Virus record (IMG/VR): IMGVR_UViG_3300037840_000311
Coordinates: 1 to 56,366 of that record
Length of the DNA: 56,366 nucleotides
Source of the DNA: a virus
Reading direction: 5' to 3' (one strand)
In this document: piece after piece, positions 14,946 to 22,252 of the stretch
How positions within the stretch are numbered: position 1 is the stretch's first letter
Layout of the letters: each line of letters starts with the position of its first letter
Made by a program: the position numbers and the translations under genes
The notes under the pieces: model-generated
Database searches by the model: none
The model's input: only the letters and a program-made list of their open reading frames with translations
What the model was told of the DNA's origin: nothing

Positions 14946-15326
14946 ATGGGAAAACCAAGCGTTCCATTGGACGAGGCCACCTTCTGGAATCGCCACTACC
15001 TGTGGATTGAAAAGCAACTTATCAATGCTCGCGCCGTCGTAACGGGATTGGAGCGGGAATTGGATATCGCCGTTGACCGATTGGCTGAAATAGGATGTCC
15101 AAATCCTAAAGCGCTCTGCCGACTGTGCGGACATCGGGCCGAAGTCCACTTGACGGAATATGGCATAGATCGCGGTTGTTTTATTCTGAACTGCCCGTGC
15201 GTGCAATTTATGAACGCCGATGTAGCGGACGATGCAGCCAACGAGCGGCTACCCCGTCCCAACACCGAGACAGCCTCCATTCAACAACCCAAACGGGAAG
15301 AAAGCATTCCCCGAATTATCCCATGA
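14946..15326 (+). CDS. Hypothetical protein with Cys/His zinc motif (126 aa)
   Basis: A helical N-terminus (WIEKQLINARAVVTGLEREL) leads to a zinc-like segment: CPNPKALCRLCGHRAEVHL, then CFILNCPCVQF. The cysteines and histidines fit two zinc sites. The C-terminus is Pro/Arg-rich. AGGAG from the junction element precedes the ATG by 9 bases. The function is unknown. Confidence 0.6.
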   Translation: MGKPSVPLDEATFWNRHYLWIEKQLINARAVVTGLERELDIAVDRLAEIGCPNPKALCRLCGHRAEVHLTEYGIDRGCFILNCPCVQFMNADVADDAANERLPRPNTETASIQQPKREESIPRIIP

Positions 15327-15553
15327 CCCCCACCCGCTTACGTCAAATCGCCGACCGCATGGAACGAGTCTGCTCTAATTACCAAGAGTTGATAGGCGTA
15401 GGATACAAAGCCTGCCGATCCTGCCAGGATGTGGCGGCGGAACTGCGAGTCTTCGCAGCTAAGTTTGACAAGGGCGAGCAGCCAAGGACCGGGCCAACGC
15501 CGCTGGAAGTGCGGGACCATTTACCGAAGCCGACAGGACCGGCAGCCGCATGA
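15323..15553 (+). CDS. Hypothetical helical protein (76 aa)
   Basis: The ATG at 15323 overlaps the previous stop and the TGA overlaps the next ATG. The product is a helical domain (TRLRQIADRMERVCSNYQEL) with a KACRSC pair and a Pro-rich tail (LPKPTGPAAA). Tight overlaps on both sides support expression. The function is unknown. Confidence 0.55.
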   Translation: MTPTRLRQIADRMERVCSNYQELIGVGYKACRSCQDVAAELRVFAAKFDKGEQPRTGPTPLEVRDHLPKPTGPAAA

Positions 15554-15708
15554 AACAGCGCAGCCAGAATTACCCTGACCTTCCGAGAACTAAAGCGGAG
15601 AAATACGAATTTATGCGCCAGCGGCAGCAACGCAAGAAACGACTGAAACGAGACAGCCGCAAAACTCCCGCGCACGTCAAAGCGGAGATGGATACCTCTA
15701 CATCTTAG
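15550..15708 (+). CDS. Very basic 52-aa protein
   Basis: The ATG overlaps the previous stop. The product is dominated by KYEFMRQRQQRKKRLKRDSR, so it likely binds nucleic acid. It is the last plus-strand gene before the minus-strand operon; the stop at 15706-15708 overlaps the end of the converging gene by 11 bases. Confidence 0.55.
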   Translation: MKQRSQNYPDLPRTKAEKYEFMRQRQQRKKRLKRDSRKTPAHVKAEMDTSTS

Positions 15709-16018
15709 AATTAGACGGCGGCAACATCGTGGCGCCCACGATACCGCTCGACATCTGAGAGTAGGCGCGCAAGCTCAATTGCATCTCTTCAAGGTTCACT
15801 AATTCCTGATTGATCTTGGCCGTTAGGTAGTTATGGATGGCGGTTTGCACTGGCTGCTGTTTATCTTCGTCTCGAAAGTTGAAATGCTTTGCGATGACAT
15901 CGACGGCACAGGTCCGCATCTTACTCAGCGAATCGATCTCCAACATCTTCGCATCGACCCGCTTTTTAATATTCGATATCGCGTGTTCCAATTGCTGCTT
16001 GCTCAATTGTGGGCTCAT
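15698..16018 (-). CDS. Coiled-coil protein (106 aa)
   Basis: The product is nearly all helix with heptads (KQQLEHAISNIKKRVDAKML and INQELVNLEEMQLSLRAYSQ). Its ATG overlaps the preceding stop. It is the last gene of the minus-strand operon 15698-20805, which looks like an assembly or chaperone operon because of the GroES-like gene within it. No family is recognised. Confidence 0.65.
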   Translation of the reverse strand: MSPQLSKQQLEHAISNIKKRVDAKMLEIDSLSKMRTCAVDVIAKHFNFRDEDKQQPVQTAIHNYLTAKINQELVNLEEMQLSLRAYSQMSSGIVGATMLPPSNSKM

Positions 16019-16410
16019 ACGATTGGTGTCACGTCGATGGTTTCGCCTTCGGAATCTTCGCTACCCTCGTCATCGTCACCCGATTCATCGCTATCGAAAT
16101 CCGTTGGAACCAATTTAACGACAGGACCAGCGAGCGGCTTAACCGTGGGGAAATCGGTAATGTCGTAGATTGGGACGCTGTTGCAAGGCATCGAAATATG
16201 CAACGGGTCCGGGTCTTCGGCGACAAACTTCTCGGCCGCGGTGAGTTGCGTTTCCGATCCTCGCAAATATAGCCCGTACACTCGTCCATCGGCGGCAACC
16301 GCTGAGGAGACGCTACAGAATGGCTGTTCTGCCTGATAGCTCTCTTCACCATTCGATTCGAGGATGACTAAGAGAAAGTGTTGGTCTGAGAATTCTATAT
16401 GGAAGGTCAT
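16015..16410 (-). CDS. Hypothetical protein with acidic C-terminal tail (131 aa)
   Basis: A beta-rich N-terminal domain (MTFHIEFSDQHFLLVILESN, and VAADGRVYGLYLRG) is followed by a very acidic stretch (DFDSDESGDDDEGSEDSEGE). Acidic tails of this kind occur in DNA mimics and in chaperone-interacting or scaffolding proteins. Start and stop codons overlap those of its neighbours. The function is unknown. Confidence 0.65.
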   Translation of the reverse strand: MTFHIEFSDQHFLLVILESNGEESYQAEQPFCSVSSAVAADGRVYGLYLRGSETQLTAAEKFVAEDPDPLHISMPCNSVPIYDITDFPTVKPLAGPVVKLVPTDFDSDESGDDDEGSEDSEGETIDVTPIV

Positions 16411-16706
16411 TGGAGATTCCTTTTTAGAGGTTGGCTATTGGGACTCGGCGCGGTTAAGGAGGACGGCGCGATGGCAGTGGTCACGGGTCCATCCAAGCCT
16501 AGTTCGTGGCATTCTTCGCATGGAATCGAAACCCGCTGATTAACGATTACATGGACGCGGTGACCGCATTCAAGTTTTAAATGATCCCCATCGGACAAGC
16601 GAACGCGGCTGACAACATTCCGATACGGCGGGAAGGATCGGAGTGGCAATCGAAATAACCAATTCCAAAAGCGTTTCATTCCGGGGATCCTGGTAGAAAC
16701 CGGCAA
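16407..16706 (-). CDS. Hypothetical protein with CxxC motif (99 aa)
   Basis: The better start may be the second methionine (MKRFWNWLFRLP, residue 10), giving 90 residues. A beta-rich centre (RVRLSDGDHLKLECGHRVHV) ends with CEECHELG, giving a Cys-His-Cys-Cys-His zinc pattern. The tail is Pro/Ser-rich. The gene overlaps the neighbouring gene at 16676 by about 31 bases with the first start or by 4 bases with the second. Confidence 0.55.
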   Translation of the reverse strand: MPVSTRIPGMKRFWNWLFRLPLRSFPPYRNVVSRVRLSDGDHLKLECGHRVHVIVNQRVSIPCEECHELGLDGPVTTAIAPSSLTAPSPNSQPLKRNLQ

Positions 16707-17110
16707 TTGGGGCAGCCTGCGGTTGCCGCTGTAGGTTTCACGGGCGGCTTGAACCCTTGCGCCACGGCTTTACCGGCAAGCTCTTCCCAGTACTTCAACA
16801 CGGCTGGCATGTCCGATTCTCGAATAAGGGAGTACGTTTTGCAATTCTGGCAAATCCACTCCCAGCCTGGCTCGGGCCGGAGAACGTAGGATACCTCTTG
16901 ATCGGCCTTAATTGGCTCGATTCGTTCCACGCGGCTGAAGACTCGACCGCTGCGCGTCATGTTGCGCCAGTGCTTTCCCCAGCGCGTTTTCCCCGCTGCC
17001 GTTTTCGCCTTTAGACGGGCGGCGCTTTCTCGCTTGTCTTGACGGAGCGCTTTTTGAATCGGGTCTAGCTTGGCGGGACGAGCGCGGAACTTCCGGGCAG
17101 TTCTTGTCAC
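16676..17110 (-). CDS. Zinc-ribbon protein with basic N-terminus (144 aa)
   Basis: The N-terminal 50 residues are strongly basic (MTRTARKFRARPAKLDPIQK and onward), which fits nucleic-acid contact. Two Cys pairs, CQNC (about residue 88) and CPNC (about residue 134), with a helix between them would form one zinc site. It lies in the same operon as another protein of this plan (17107-17484). Confidence 0.6.
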   Translation of the reverse strand: MTRTARKFRARPAKLDPIQKALRQDKRESAARLKAKTAAGKTRWGKHWRNMTRSGRVFSRVERIEPIKADQEVSYVLRPEPGWEWICQNCKTYSLIRESDMPAVLKYWEELAGKAVAQGFKPPVKPTAATAGCPNCRFLPGSPE

Positions 17111-17484
17111 AGGCCCAAGTCCTCACGGTTGACGAAAGCTCCCCGGCGTTCCACCTGCCCGGCGTAAGCGGCTTGCTCACGCTCTTTTCGTCGCTCTCTC
17201 TTTTCGGCTGCGATGCAATCGGGACACCGATGGTTCGGCCCTTCGCGGTCTTCTGTGCTCCATCCGAAATGCGCGGCGGCTTCATTACCTTCGTCCTTGC
17301 TTGAAAACCATGCAATGTCCTCAGCGGTGACTTTTGCTAGGGGCTCCGGGATGCCTTGAGCGTTCATGCGCATTCCAGCCAGGGGCTTTCCATCTGGGGC
17401 CATCATGCGATAACATCCGCAACACATGACTCCGAGTCCTCTCAACTTTGGGAGTGGTGGGGGTTGCGGGAGATTGGAGCTCAT
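17107..17484 (-). CDS. Zinc-binding hypothetical protein (125 aa)
   Basis: Cys pairs occur at CCGC (about residues 21-24) and CPDC (about 87-90), the second followed by a long charged helix (IAAEKRERRKEREQAAYAGQ). The domain between them is mixed. The start follows GCGGAGG in a junction element that lies between it and the GroES-like gene. The function is unknown. Confidence 0.6.
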   Translation of the reverse strand: MSSNLPQPPPLPKLRGLGVMCCGCYRMMAPDGKPLAGMRMNAQGIPEPLAKVTAEDIAWFSSKDEGNEAAAHFGWSTEDREGPNHRCPDCIAAEKRERRKEREQAAYAGQVERRGAFVNREDLGL

Positions 17485-17541
17485 GCGGCCTCCGCGCTAT
17501 CGAATGCCGGAAACCTTGACGGACTGGTGAACGGCGGTTTA
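17485..17541 (+). repeat. Gene-junction element, B form, opposite to transcription
   Basis: CCTCCGCGCTATCGAATG, CCGGAAACCTTGACGGAC, then TGGTGAACGGCGGTTTA. It lies between two minus-strand genes but points along the plus strand, so on the transcribed strand it is an A-type copy whose last bases give the GCGGAGG ribosome-binding site of the gene at 17484. Confidence 0.8.
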
Positions 17542-17545
17542 ACAA

Positions 17546-18274
17546 TCATTCGTCTTCTCCAAGCACAGCCAGTACCGAGTGCTCTCCAATAATAAAGTAC
17601 GTTTCTCCATCTCCTAAATCGATTTGACGGTCGAAGCGTTGTACTGATGGGTGGTACCAGACTCGGTTTCCTACTTTGACGCTGAGTGGTATCAACTCAT
17701 CTTGACGGGCACGCCGAATCAACTCTTGATGCTTTTGAAATAAACGCAGGAAGAACTCCTCAGCATCATGCAGATCAGTCCTACCGCGCGGCGGTTCGAT
17801 ATGAAATTGCAAAGCATGCGCAAGCGCCTCAATCAGATCAGGCGATTTAGCCCGCCTCCCTGGCCCTACTGCTACTACTTCCGCTTCCACGAAGTTCAGC
17901 CCTGCTCCATTCTGCGGGATGATCCCCGTCGCGTTCTTCGGCAAGAGCGCTCGATTCGCTCGGAATACCAGATCCTTCAATGCTTCCTTGTCCGCATCCG
18001 TGAGGGGCATTCCGGTTAAGATGCGTTTCAGGCTCTCGGTGATGTCTTCGAACAGCCAGCGGTTGACGTATTGCAATTCTTCCGAGCCTGAGCCTGGGCC
18101 GTCGTCTTCTCCTTGGTGGGTGATTCGTTTTGCTGAGTCTGGGACTATGATGGAGCCTACTGATTCTGGTTGGATGAGGCGTATGATGATTTGATCGCCG
18201 AGGGGTCTGATGTTTTGAATACGGGCGGCACTGGCGCTGGAGAGTGGCGGGAGCGCGGCGGCGGTCTCGGTCAC
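17546..18274 (-). CDS. GroES-like co-chaperonin with two insertions
   Basis: The 242-residue product contains the pieces of a GroES chain in order: IRPLGDQIIIRLI (22-34), a mobile-loop-like ESVGSIIVPDSAK (37-49), VEAEVVAVGPGRR (129-141), then IPLSVKVGNRVWYHP (195-209) and TYFIIGEHSVLAVL (225-238). Two segments are inserted, about 52-125 and 143-193, both mostly helical. GroES caps the GroEL chamber; phages such as T4 (gp31) encode versions that help fold their capsid protein. This one probably works with host GroEL on virion proteins. The insertions are unusual; ordinary GroES has about 95 residues. Confidence 0.82.
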   Translation of the reverse strand: MTETAAALPPLSSASAARIQNIRPLGDQIIIRLIQPESVGSIIVPDSAKRITHQGEDDGPGSGSEELQYVNRWLFEDITESLKRILTGMPLTDADKEALKDLVFRANRALLPKNATGIIPQNGAGLNFVEAEVVAVGPGRRAKSPDLIEALAHALQFHIEPPRGRTDLHDAEEFFLRLFQKHQELIRRARQDELIPLSVKVGNRVWYHPSVQRFDRQIDLGDGETYFIIGEHSVLAVLGEDE

Positions 18275-18588
18275 TTTTGCACCTCACTGTCGGGAGTTTG
18301 CGGCAGCAGTTGGGATATCGACGTATTGGGGAGTTTATCTGCCACCATCCGCATGGCGTCTTTGAGTTGCTCCCCGAAGTCAGGGCGCTCGATTTCAGGC
18401 GGTTCTACTTCGTTTTCATCCATCCAATCGGCCCACACTGAAACCGCTTGGCGCGCGCGTTCCAACGCTTCCTCGGGAGATTTGTCCTGAGACAGGTACA
18501 TGCAGAACAGGCTCCAGGTTTCCTCAATGCGAAGATTGGCGCGCTGGGCGATTTTCAGGTGCTCTTGCTGTTCGGGTGTGAGATTCAT
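18271..18588 (-). CDS. Hypothetical helical protein (105 aa)
   Basis: The protein is helical and acidic (MNLTPEQQEHLKIAQRANLR, and SPEEALERARQAVSVWADWM), ending in a Gln/Pro/Ser tail. It sits directly upstream of the GroES-like gene with overlapping start and stop codons, so the two are made together. The function is unknown. Confidence 0.65.
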   Translation of the reverse strand: MNLTPEQQEHLKIAQRANLRIEETWSLFCMYLSQDKSPEEALERARQAVSVWADWMDENEVEPPEIERPDFGEQLKDAMRMVADKLPNTSISQLLPQTPDSEVQK

Positions 18589-19070
18589 GCGGCCTCCATC
18601 GCTCGCTGAATTTCAGATAGCCATCCTTGTGCACGCTTTAGATTGCCTTCCAACTGGGGCCGCGTGTATTGAGCCAGGAACTCGCCGGAGCCTTCCGGTA
18701 ATTCGTCCAGCGCTTCAAGGGTGGCTTGGCATTGCTCCACGTCTCGCTGCGCTCGCTCCATGTCTTCGAGCGTTGGAACCTGACGGGGTACAGCCTCGGC
18801 ATGGGCGATACGTTCCAACTGCTCGGCTATTTCGCTTCCGAGTAGGAATTCGATGGCGGCGCAAATATCGGCCACGCCTTCGGGACGCTGAGCACTCAGG
18901 TGTGCATGTAATCCTCGCGAAAGTTGCTGAATGGCTTCTTGCTTGCGCTTCAAGCGTTCAATCCATCGCGGATCAGGTCCGCATGGTGGAAGCCGGTATG
19001 CGGGAATAAAGTCGCCGCGCCCTGATGAGTCTGGAGCGGGCGGTACTGGTGAAGCCAAACCATCATCCAT
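18585..19070 (-). CDS. Hypothetical coiled-coil protein (161 aa)
   Basis: I chose the methionine at 19070 (MDDGLASPVPPAPDSSG), which overlaps the end of the preceding gene by 8 bases; a start 30 bases earlier is possible. After a Pro/Ser-rich N-terminus the protein is coiled-coil-like (RWIERLKRKQEAIQQLSRGL, and TLEDMERAQRDVEQCQATLE). It may associate with the long coiled-coil protein encoded just upstream. No family is recognised. Confidence 0.65.
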   Translation of the reverse strand: MDDGLASPVPPAPDSSGRGDFIPAYRLPPCGPDPRWIERLKRKQEAIQQLSRGLHAHLSAQRPEGVADICAAIEFLLGSEIAEQLERIAHAEAVPRQVPTLEDMERAQRDVEQCQATLEALDELPEGSGEFLAQYTRPQLEGNLKRAQGWLSEIQRAMEAA

Positions 19071-20805
19071 TTTGTTTCTCCTGCTCTGCCATGATTGCAT
19101 CGTAATTGAAAAACTCTACCAGAAATTGCCCAAAGGTCGAAAGCGGCGCTACCTTCTCCCAAAGCTTCGCGGTCTCCGGGCCTCTGCCAGGATGATTCAA
19201 AAGATTGCCTAGATTCGCCTTGAACGTCTCGAAATCATAAACCCCAGGCGACGTTTCTCCAAGAGACCGGATCATGTCGTATGCTGGACGGCGCTTCGTC
19301 TTGAGCACAATCTCGGCGAATTGCACACCGGTATCCCCATCATCGATACAGTTTGAGATCGTCTCGGCGGCCTTCTCCAAAGTTGTCAACATGAGGATAA
19401 GCCGGGCTTGCTGCGCTTGCTGCTCGGGCGTCAAGGGCGGGCCTTGTGGCTGAATCGGTTTACCGGGCTCGGGCGGGTTCTGCACGGCGGGAGGTTTCGG
19501 TTGCTCTCCGTTCTTCAGCAAAGCGTTATTGTACGCTACACTCTGCCAGGTTTGTAGCCCAAAGTGTATCGTCTGGAAAATCCCTTGCACGAAACTTTGC
19601 ACGATCGGACCCACGATGGGAGCGGCTTCGAGCCATTTGTCGATGTTCGCCGGCTTCTCTACTTCTTCGGTTGCGCCTCCGCGGCCAGTGAGTTGCTTGA
19701 GAAGGTTTTGTTTCTTTACCATCTCTTCCAAGACATCGACATCGGTACGAGGGGCGGGAACGGTTGCCGCGGCGGGCGGCGGCGCATCGGCTTTCTTGCG
19801 AAGATCGGCCAAAACCTCGGCCTGTAAATCGTCGGCGCGTTTTCGTTCGGCTTTTGCCGATTCTCGGGCGGCTTCGCGTTCGGCGGCCTCCTGAGCACGG
19901 CGCGTCTCTTCGCGGGCGGCTTCCAACTTCAGATAATCCGAGAGCGAATTGTCCGGGTTCGGCTTCACTGCATTAACCAGCGAAACGATTACGCCTCCCA
20001 TCGCTTCCAGGTCGGTAGTGGGGCGAACGGGCTCGATCGGTTTAGCGGCTTGAGCTCGGGCTAATGCTTCCTTGGCGTCCCTCGCTTCACGTTCGGCTTT
20101 CTCCGTCGCTTCTTTTTGTAACTGATCGGCGCGGGCGCGTTCCAGTCGCGCGTCATTCATCACGGTTTCGACTACATTGGCTTGAGCCATGTCGGCTTGT
20201 TCCTTTTCGGTATCCCGATCCTGCGGGAGTTTGCCTCTCGATTGCGCCCACTTGATGAAAACTCGATTCGCATCGTCATCCCAATCTAGCCGCTTATAAT
20301 CAAGCCAGGGCGGGTACACGTCCCAGTTCCGCATCGTGGAGAGTTTCTCTCCATGGACGACGGTAGCCTGATCCCATGGGCGGCGGGAGTCGTTCAGGCG
20401 AAACGTATAATCCCCCACGCCGATATCGGATAGCAGTTTTTTTTCATCCAGCGGGCCGTCCTCTTTGGTATACTTTTTTTCGCTGGGATGAGATTCACGA
20501 GTCAATCCGCTTTTCGCATCTTCGATCTCTTCAGGCAGGAGTACGGGGAACCATCGGCGGACGTAGATTCTGGCGTACTTGGAAACCGGTTGCTGAATCA
20601 AGTCGTTCCAGTAAGCGCAGAATTTTGGAAAGGGCAGAGTCTTAGAATCAGGGACGGGGAATGGGGTGCGGCTGATAATTGCGTCTTGCTCGCGTTGCGC
20701 GACAATGGCATCCCTGCCGCCTGTGCGGTCCCAGTCGTAGTGCTCAGTGGTTTTCAGGTCGATTCCATTGACCGGGGCGGGTTCCGGCGCGGGCTGGGTC
20801 TCCAT
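19063..20805 (-). CDS. Large coiled-coil protein, first gene of the minus-strand operon (580 aa or more)
   Basis: Residues 1-190 are a mixed, Trp/Tyr-rich domain (FPKFCAYWNDLIQQ, ARIYVRRWFPVLLP). Residues about 200-350 are a long charged coiled coil (ADQLQKEATEKAEREARDAK and onward). The rest includes a hydrophobic helical patch (PIVGPIVQSFVQGIFQTIHF) and a Pro/Gln linker. The ATG at 20805 has no ribosome-binding site, but the frame stays open upstream and GGGAGG lies in frame before an ATT codon at 20904-20902, which would give 613 residues. It could be scaffolding or a minor virion protein; there is no ATPase motif. Confidence 0.7.
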   Translation of the reverse strand: METQPAPEPAPVNGIDLKTTEHYDWDRTGGRDAIVAQREQDAIISRTPFPVPDSKTLPFPKFCAYWNDLIQQPVSKYARIYVRRWFPVLLPEEIEDAKSGLTRESHPSEKKYTKEDGPLDEKKLLSDIGVGDYTFRLNDSRRPWDQATVVHGEKLSTMRNWDVYPPWLDYKRLDWDDDANRVFIKWAQSRGKLPQDRDTEKEQADMAQANVVETVMNDARLERARADQLQKEATEKAEREARDAKEALARAQAAKPIEPVRPTTDLEAMGGVIVSLVNAVKPNPDNSLSDYLKLEAAREETRRAQEAAEREAARESAKAERKRADDLQAEVLADLRKKADAPPPAAATVPAPRTDVDVLEEMVKKQNLLKQLTGRGGATEEVEKPANIDKWLEAAPIVGPIVQSFVQGIFQTIHFGLQTWQSVAYNNALLKNGEQPKPPAVQNPPEPGKPIQPQGPPLTPEQQAQQARLILMLTTLEKAAETISNCIDDGDTGVQFAEIVLKTKRRPAYDMIRSLGETSPGVYDFETFKANLGNLLNHPGRGPETAKLWEKVAPLSTFGQFLVEFFNYDAIMAEQEKQNG

Positions 20806-20926
20806 AGTGGAGTTTTCGGGATTTTGAGGCTGCTCGGGCTTGGGTTTTGCGGAGCGTTTCGGCTTCTTTTTCTCGGGTGTCGAGACTTCTGGCGTGATGG
20901 AAATCGGCGTAAACCTCCCGCTGAGA

Positions 20927-20955
20927 GCTATACCTAGTGGTGCTCAGTAGCACAA
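20927..20955 (-). promoter_or_regulatory. Promoter with overlapping operator-like dyad for the minus-strand operon
   Basis: On the minus strand TTGTGC (20955-20950), 17 bases, then TATAGC (20932-20927). Inside the spacer and -35 box lies the perfect dyad GTGCTCAGTAGCAC (20940-20953), a likely repressor site. GGGAGG and the ATT codon at 20904 follow downstream. Confidence 0.5.
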
Positions 20956-20990
20956 TACCACAACTGCCCCATATATATAAATACTCCACT

Positions 20991-21018
20991 TTGCAACGGC
21001 TTGCGGAAAGTCTAGGAT
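20991..21018 (+). promoter_or_regulatory. Possible plus-strand promoter before the structural region
   Basis: TTGCAA (20991-20996), 16 bases, TAGGAT (21013-21018). It diverges from the minus-strand operon promoter and would drive the virion gene block starting at 21022; the transcript would begin close to or inside the first codons, so the second in-frame GTG at 21034 may be the real start. Confidence 0.4.
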
Positions 21019-21021
21019 TAG

Positions 21022-21696
21022 GTGCGAACAATTGTGAACCTCAGAGCCTACCACCCGGAGCTTGGAGAGCAGGTCTACGGCGTCCATTTGCTGTCAGACG
21101 ACCCGGATACCCAGGTAGCGCAGACCATCCACCGCATGGCTCAGAACGTCCGGGAGGACGCGAAGTCAGCTCCTATCCTTAATGAAGCGGCGGCGATTCA
21201 AGCTTTAGGCTCAGGGGATCCGGTCTCCGATACCTTCTGGCACGTCAAGAATCGGGTAGGCTTCCGGCAGGATGAGCAATTGGCGGCTCCGGTTCTGCCA
21301 TTGCTTCAGCAATACGATCCTGGCGCGAGCGTGGTTGAAGTCCTTGTACGGCCGCGGGACCTGGCGCAGATGCCGAACCCGATGGAAGACTGCGACGGTT
21401 TTGCATCCTACATGCCGGCATTGCTTCGAGCTCAGGGCGTGAAGTGCAACTTCGTCACGGTCGCGGCCGATGGGCGGGATACGTCGCGATTCTCCCACGT
21501 GTACGCAGCTTGCTATCCGAATGGGCAGCGAGTTTCCTTGGATGCTTCGCACGGACCTTACCCGGGATGGGAATGTTTAAGCGCTGGACCTGTCTGGAGA
21601 ATTAAAGAGTGGGATATCGATGCTGTGGACTGGGGTCAGGTTGTTCTGTGGGGACTGTTTTTATTTGCAGCCGGTAAGTTGATGGGGATTTTATGA
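21022..21696 (+). CDS. Transglutaminase-like protein with C-terminal membrane helix
   Basis: The protein has 224 residues from GTG at 21022 (GTG at 21034 is an alternative). The centre has the Cys-His-Asp arrangement of transglutaminase-like folds: MEDCDGFASY (Cys 124), RFSHVYAAC (His 159) and VSLDASHG (Asp 174). These enzymes cross-link or cleave at glutamine or peptide bonds; in viruses they could process or cross-link virion proteins. Residues about 205-222 form a membrane helix (WGQVVLWGLFLFAAGKLMG). It is the first gene of the candidate virion block, and its stop overlaps the ATG of the following corridor ORF (ATGA). Confidence 0.75.
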   Translation: MRTIVNLRAYHPELGEQVYGVHLLSDDPDTQVAQTIHRMAQNVREDAKSAPILNEAAAIQALGSGDPVSDTFWHVKNRVGFRQDEQLAAPVLPLLQQYDPGASVVEVLVRPRDLAQMPNPMEDCDGFASYMPALLRAQGVKCNFVTVAADGRDTSRFSHVYAACYPNGQRVSLDASHGPYPGWECLSAGPVWRIKEWDIDAVDWGQVVLWGLFLFAAGKLMGIL

Positions 21697-21896
21697 AGCG
21701 GCTTTTTGGTTGGGCTCTTCTGTGTTGGCGACTCCATGCAAGCTTGCGCGCGGCGAGAATCGCGATCGGTGAGGCGGGGCGTCAACCAATTAGAATCCGG
21801 CCCGCGGTTCGACTTCCCCGGTTTCAGGGCGCCCACATGCCGGAAGCCTTCATTGAACAGGTGAACGGCGGTTTATCCAAAAGGACCCACGCGTGA
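21693..21896 (+). other. Stop-free corridor ORF between A and B junction elements (67 codons)
   Basis: The ORF begins with an ATG that overlaps the upstream stop (ATGA) and ends in a TGA overlapping the GTG of the next gene (GTGA). Its first part is an A element (MKRLFGWALLCW) and its last part a B element (EAFIEQVNGGLS). No minus-strand gene is evident inside. It may encode a small peptide or only keep ribosomes moving between the flanking genes. Confidence 0.5.
21827..21878 (+). repeat. Gene-junction element, B form
   Basis: GGCGCCCACATGCCGG, AAGCCTTCATTGAACA, then GGTGAACGGCGGTTTATCC, followed by AAAAGGA, the ribosome-binding site of the GTG at 21893. Confidence 0.85.
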
Positions 21897-22249
21897 GAGT
21901 TGATACCCCATTCCCGGATCGTCCACTCATGCCACCCTTAACCGGAGGAATGGGAGACTTCACACTCTCCAACGGTCAAGCGTGCGATCCAGGGCTCATG
22001 GGGCCAGTGCTCTGCCAGGATACCACGGTGAGAATCATCAACGCGATCGCGGCTGGTACAGCAACGGCGGCGCAGATCGCGGCCGGCAACAGTCTGGGAG
22101 TATCCAGCGCGAATTGTCCACTGGGCACGATCTACAATCCCGCAACACTGAGTTGTCAGCCAGGCGTTACAGCGACGGCTTCTGCAAACAGCGGAATGAT
22201 TCTCCTGTTGATAGCCGGGGCGGTTGTGTACTTCATGATGAGGCGATGA
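21893..22249 (+). CDS. Small protein with C-terminal membrane anchor ending MMRR (118 aa)
   Basis: The protein is secretory-looking: a Gly/Pro/Ser/Cys-containing domain of about 95 residues (CDPGLMGPVLCQDTTVRIIN, and CPLGTIYNPATLSC), then one membrane helix (GMILLLIAGAVVYFMM) ending in two arginines. The same ending (helix plus MMRR or MMRK) recurs in the proteins at 23286 and 24634, so these are probably membrane-inserted virion proteins. AAGGA precedes the GTG. No homologue is recognised. Confidence 0.75.
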   Translation: MRVDTPFPDRPLMPPLTGGMGDFTLSNGQACDPGLMGPVLCQDTTVRIINAIAAGTATAAQIAAGNSLGVSSANCPLGTIYNPATLSCQPGVTATASANSGMILLLIAGAVVYFMMRR

Positions 22250-22252
22250 ACG

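Noticed and set aside
16407-20805. Plus-strand open frames of 60-170 codons over the minus-strand operon
   Set aside because: They lack ribosome-binding sites and coupling, are antisense to genes with recognisable features such as the GroES-like protein, and are explained by GC-rich codon use.
19063-20805. Large minus-strand protein as terminase or packaging ATPase
   Set aside because: No Walker A or B motif; the body is coiled coil with Pro/Gln linkers.
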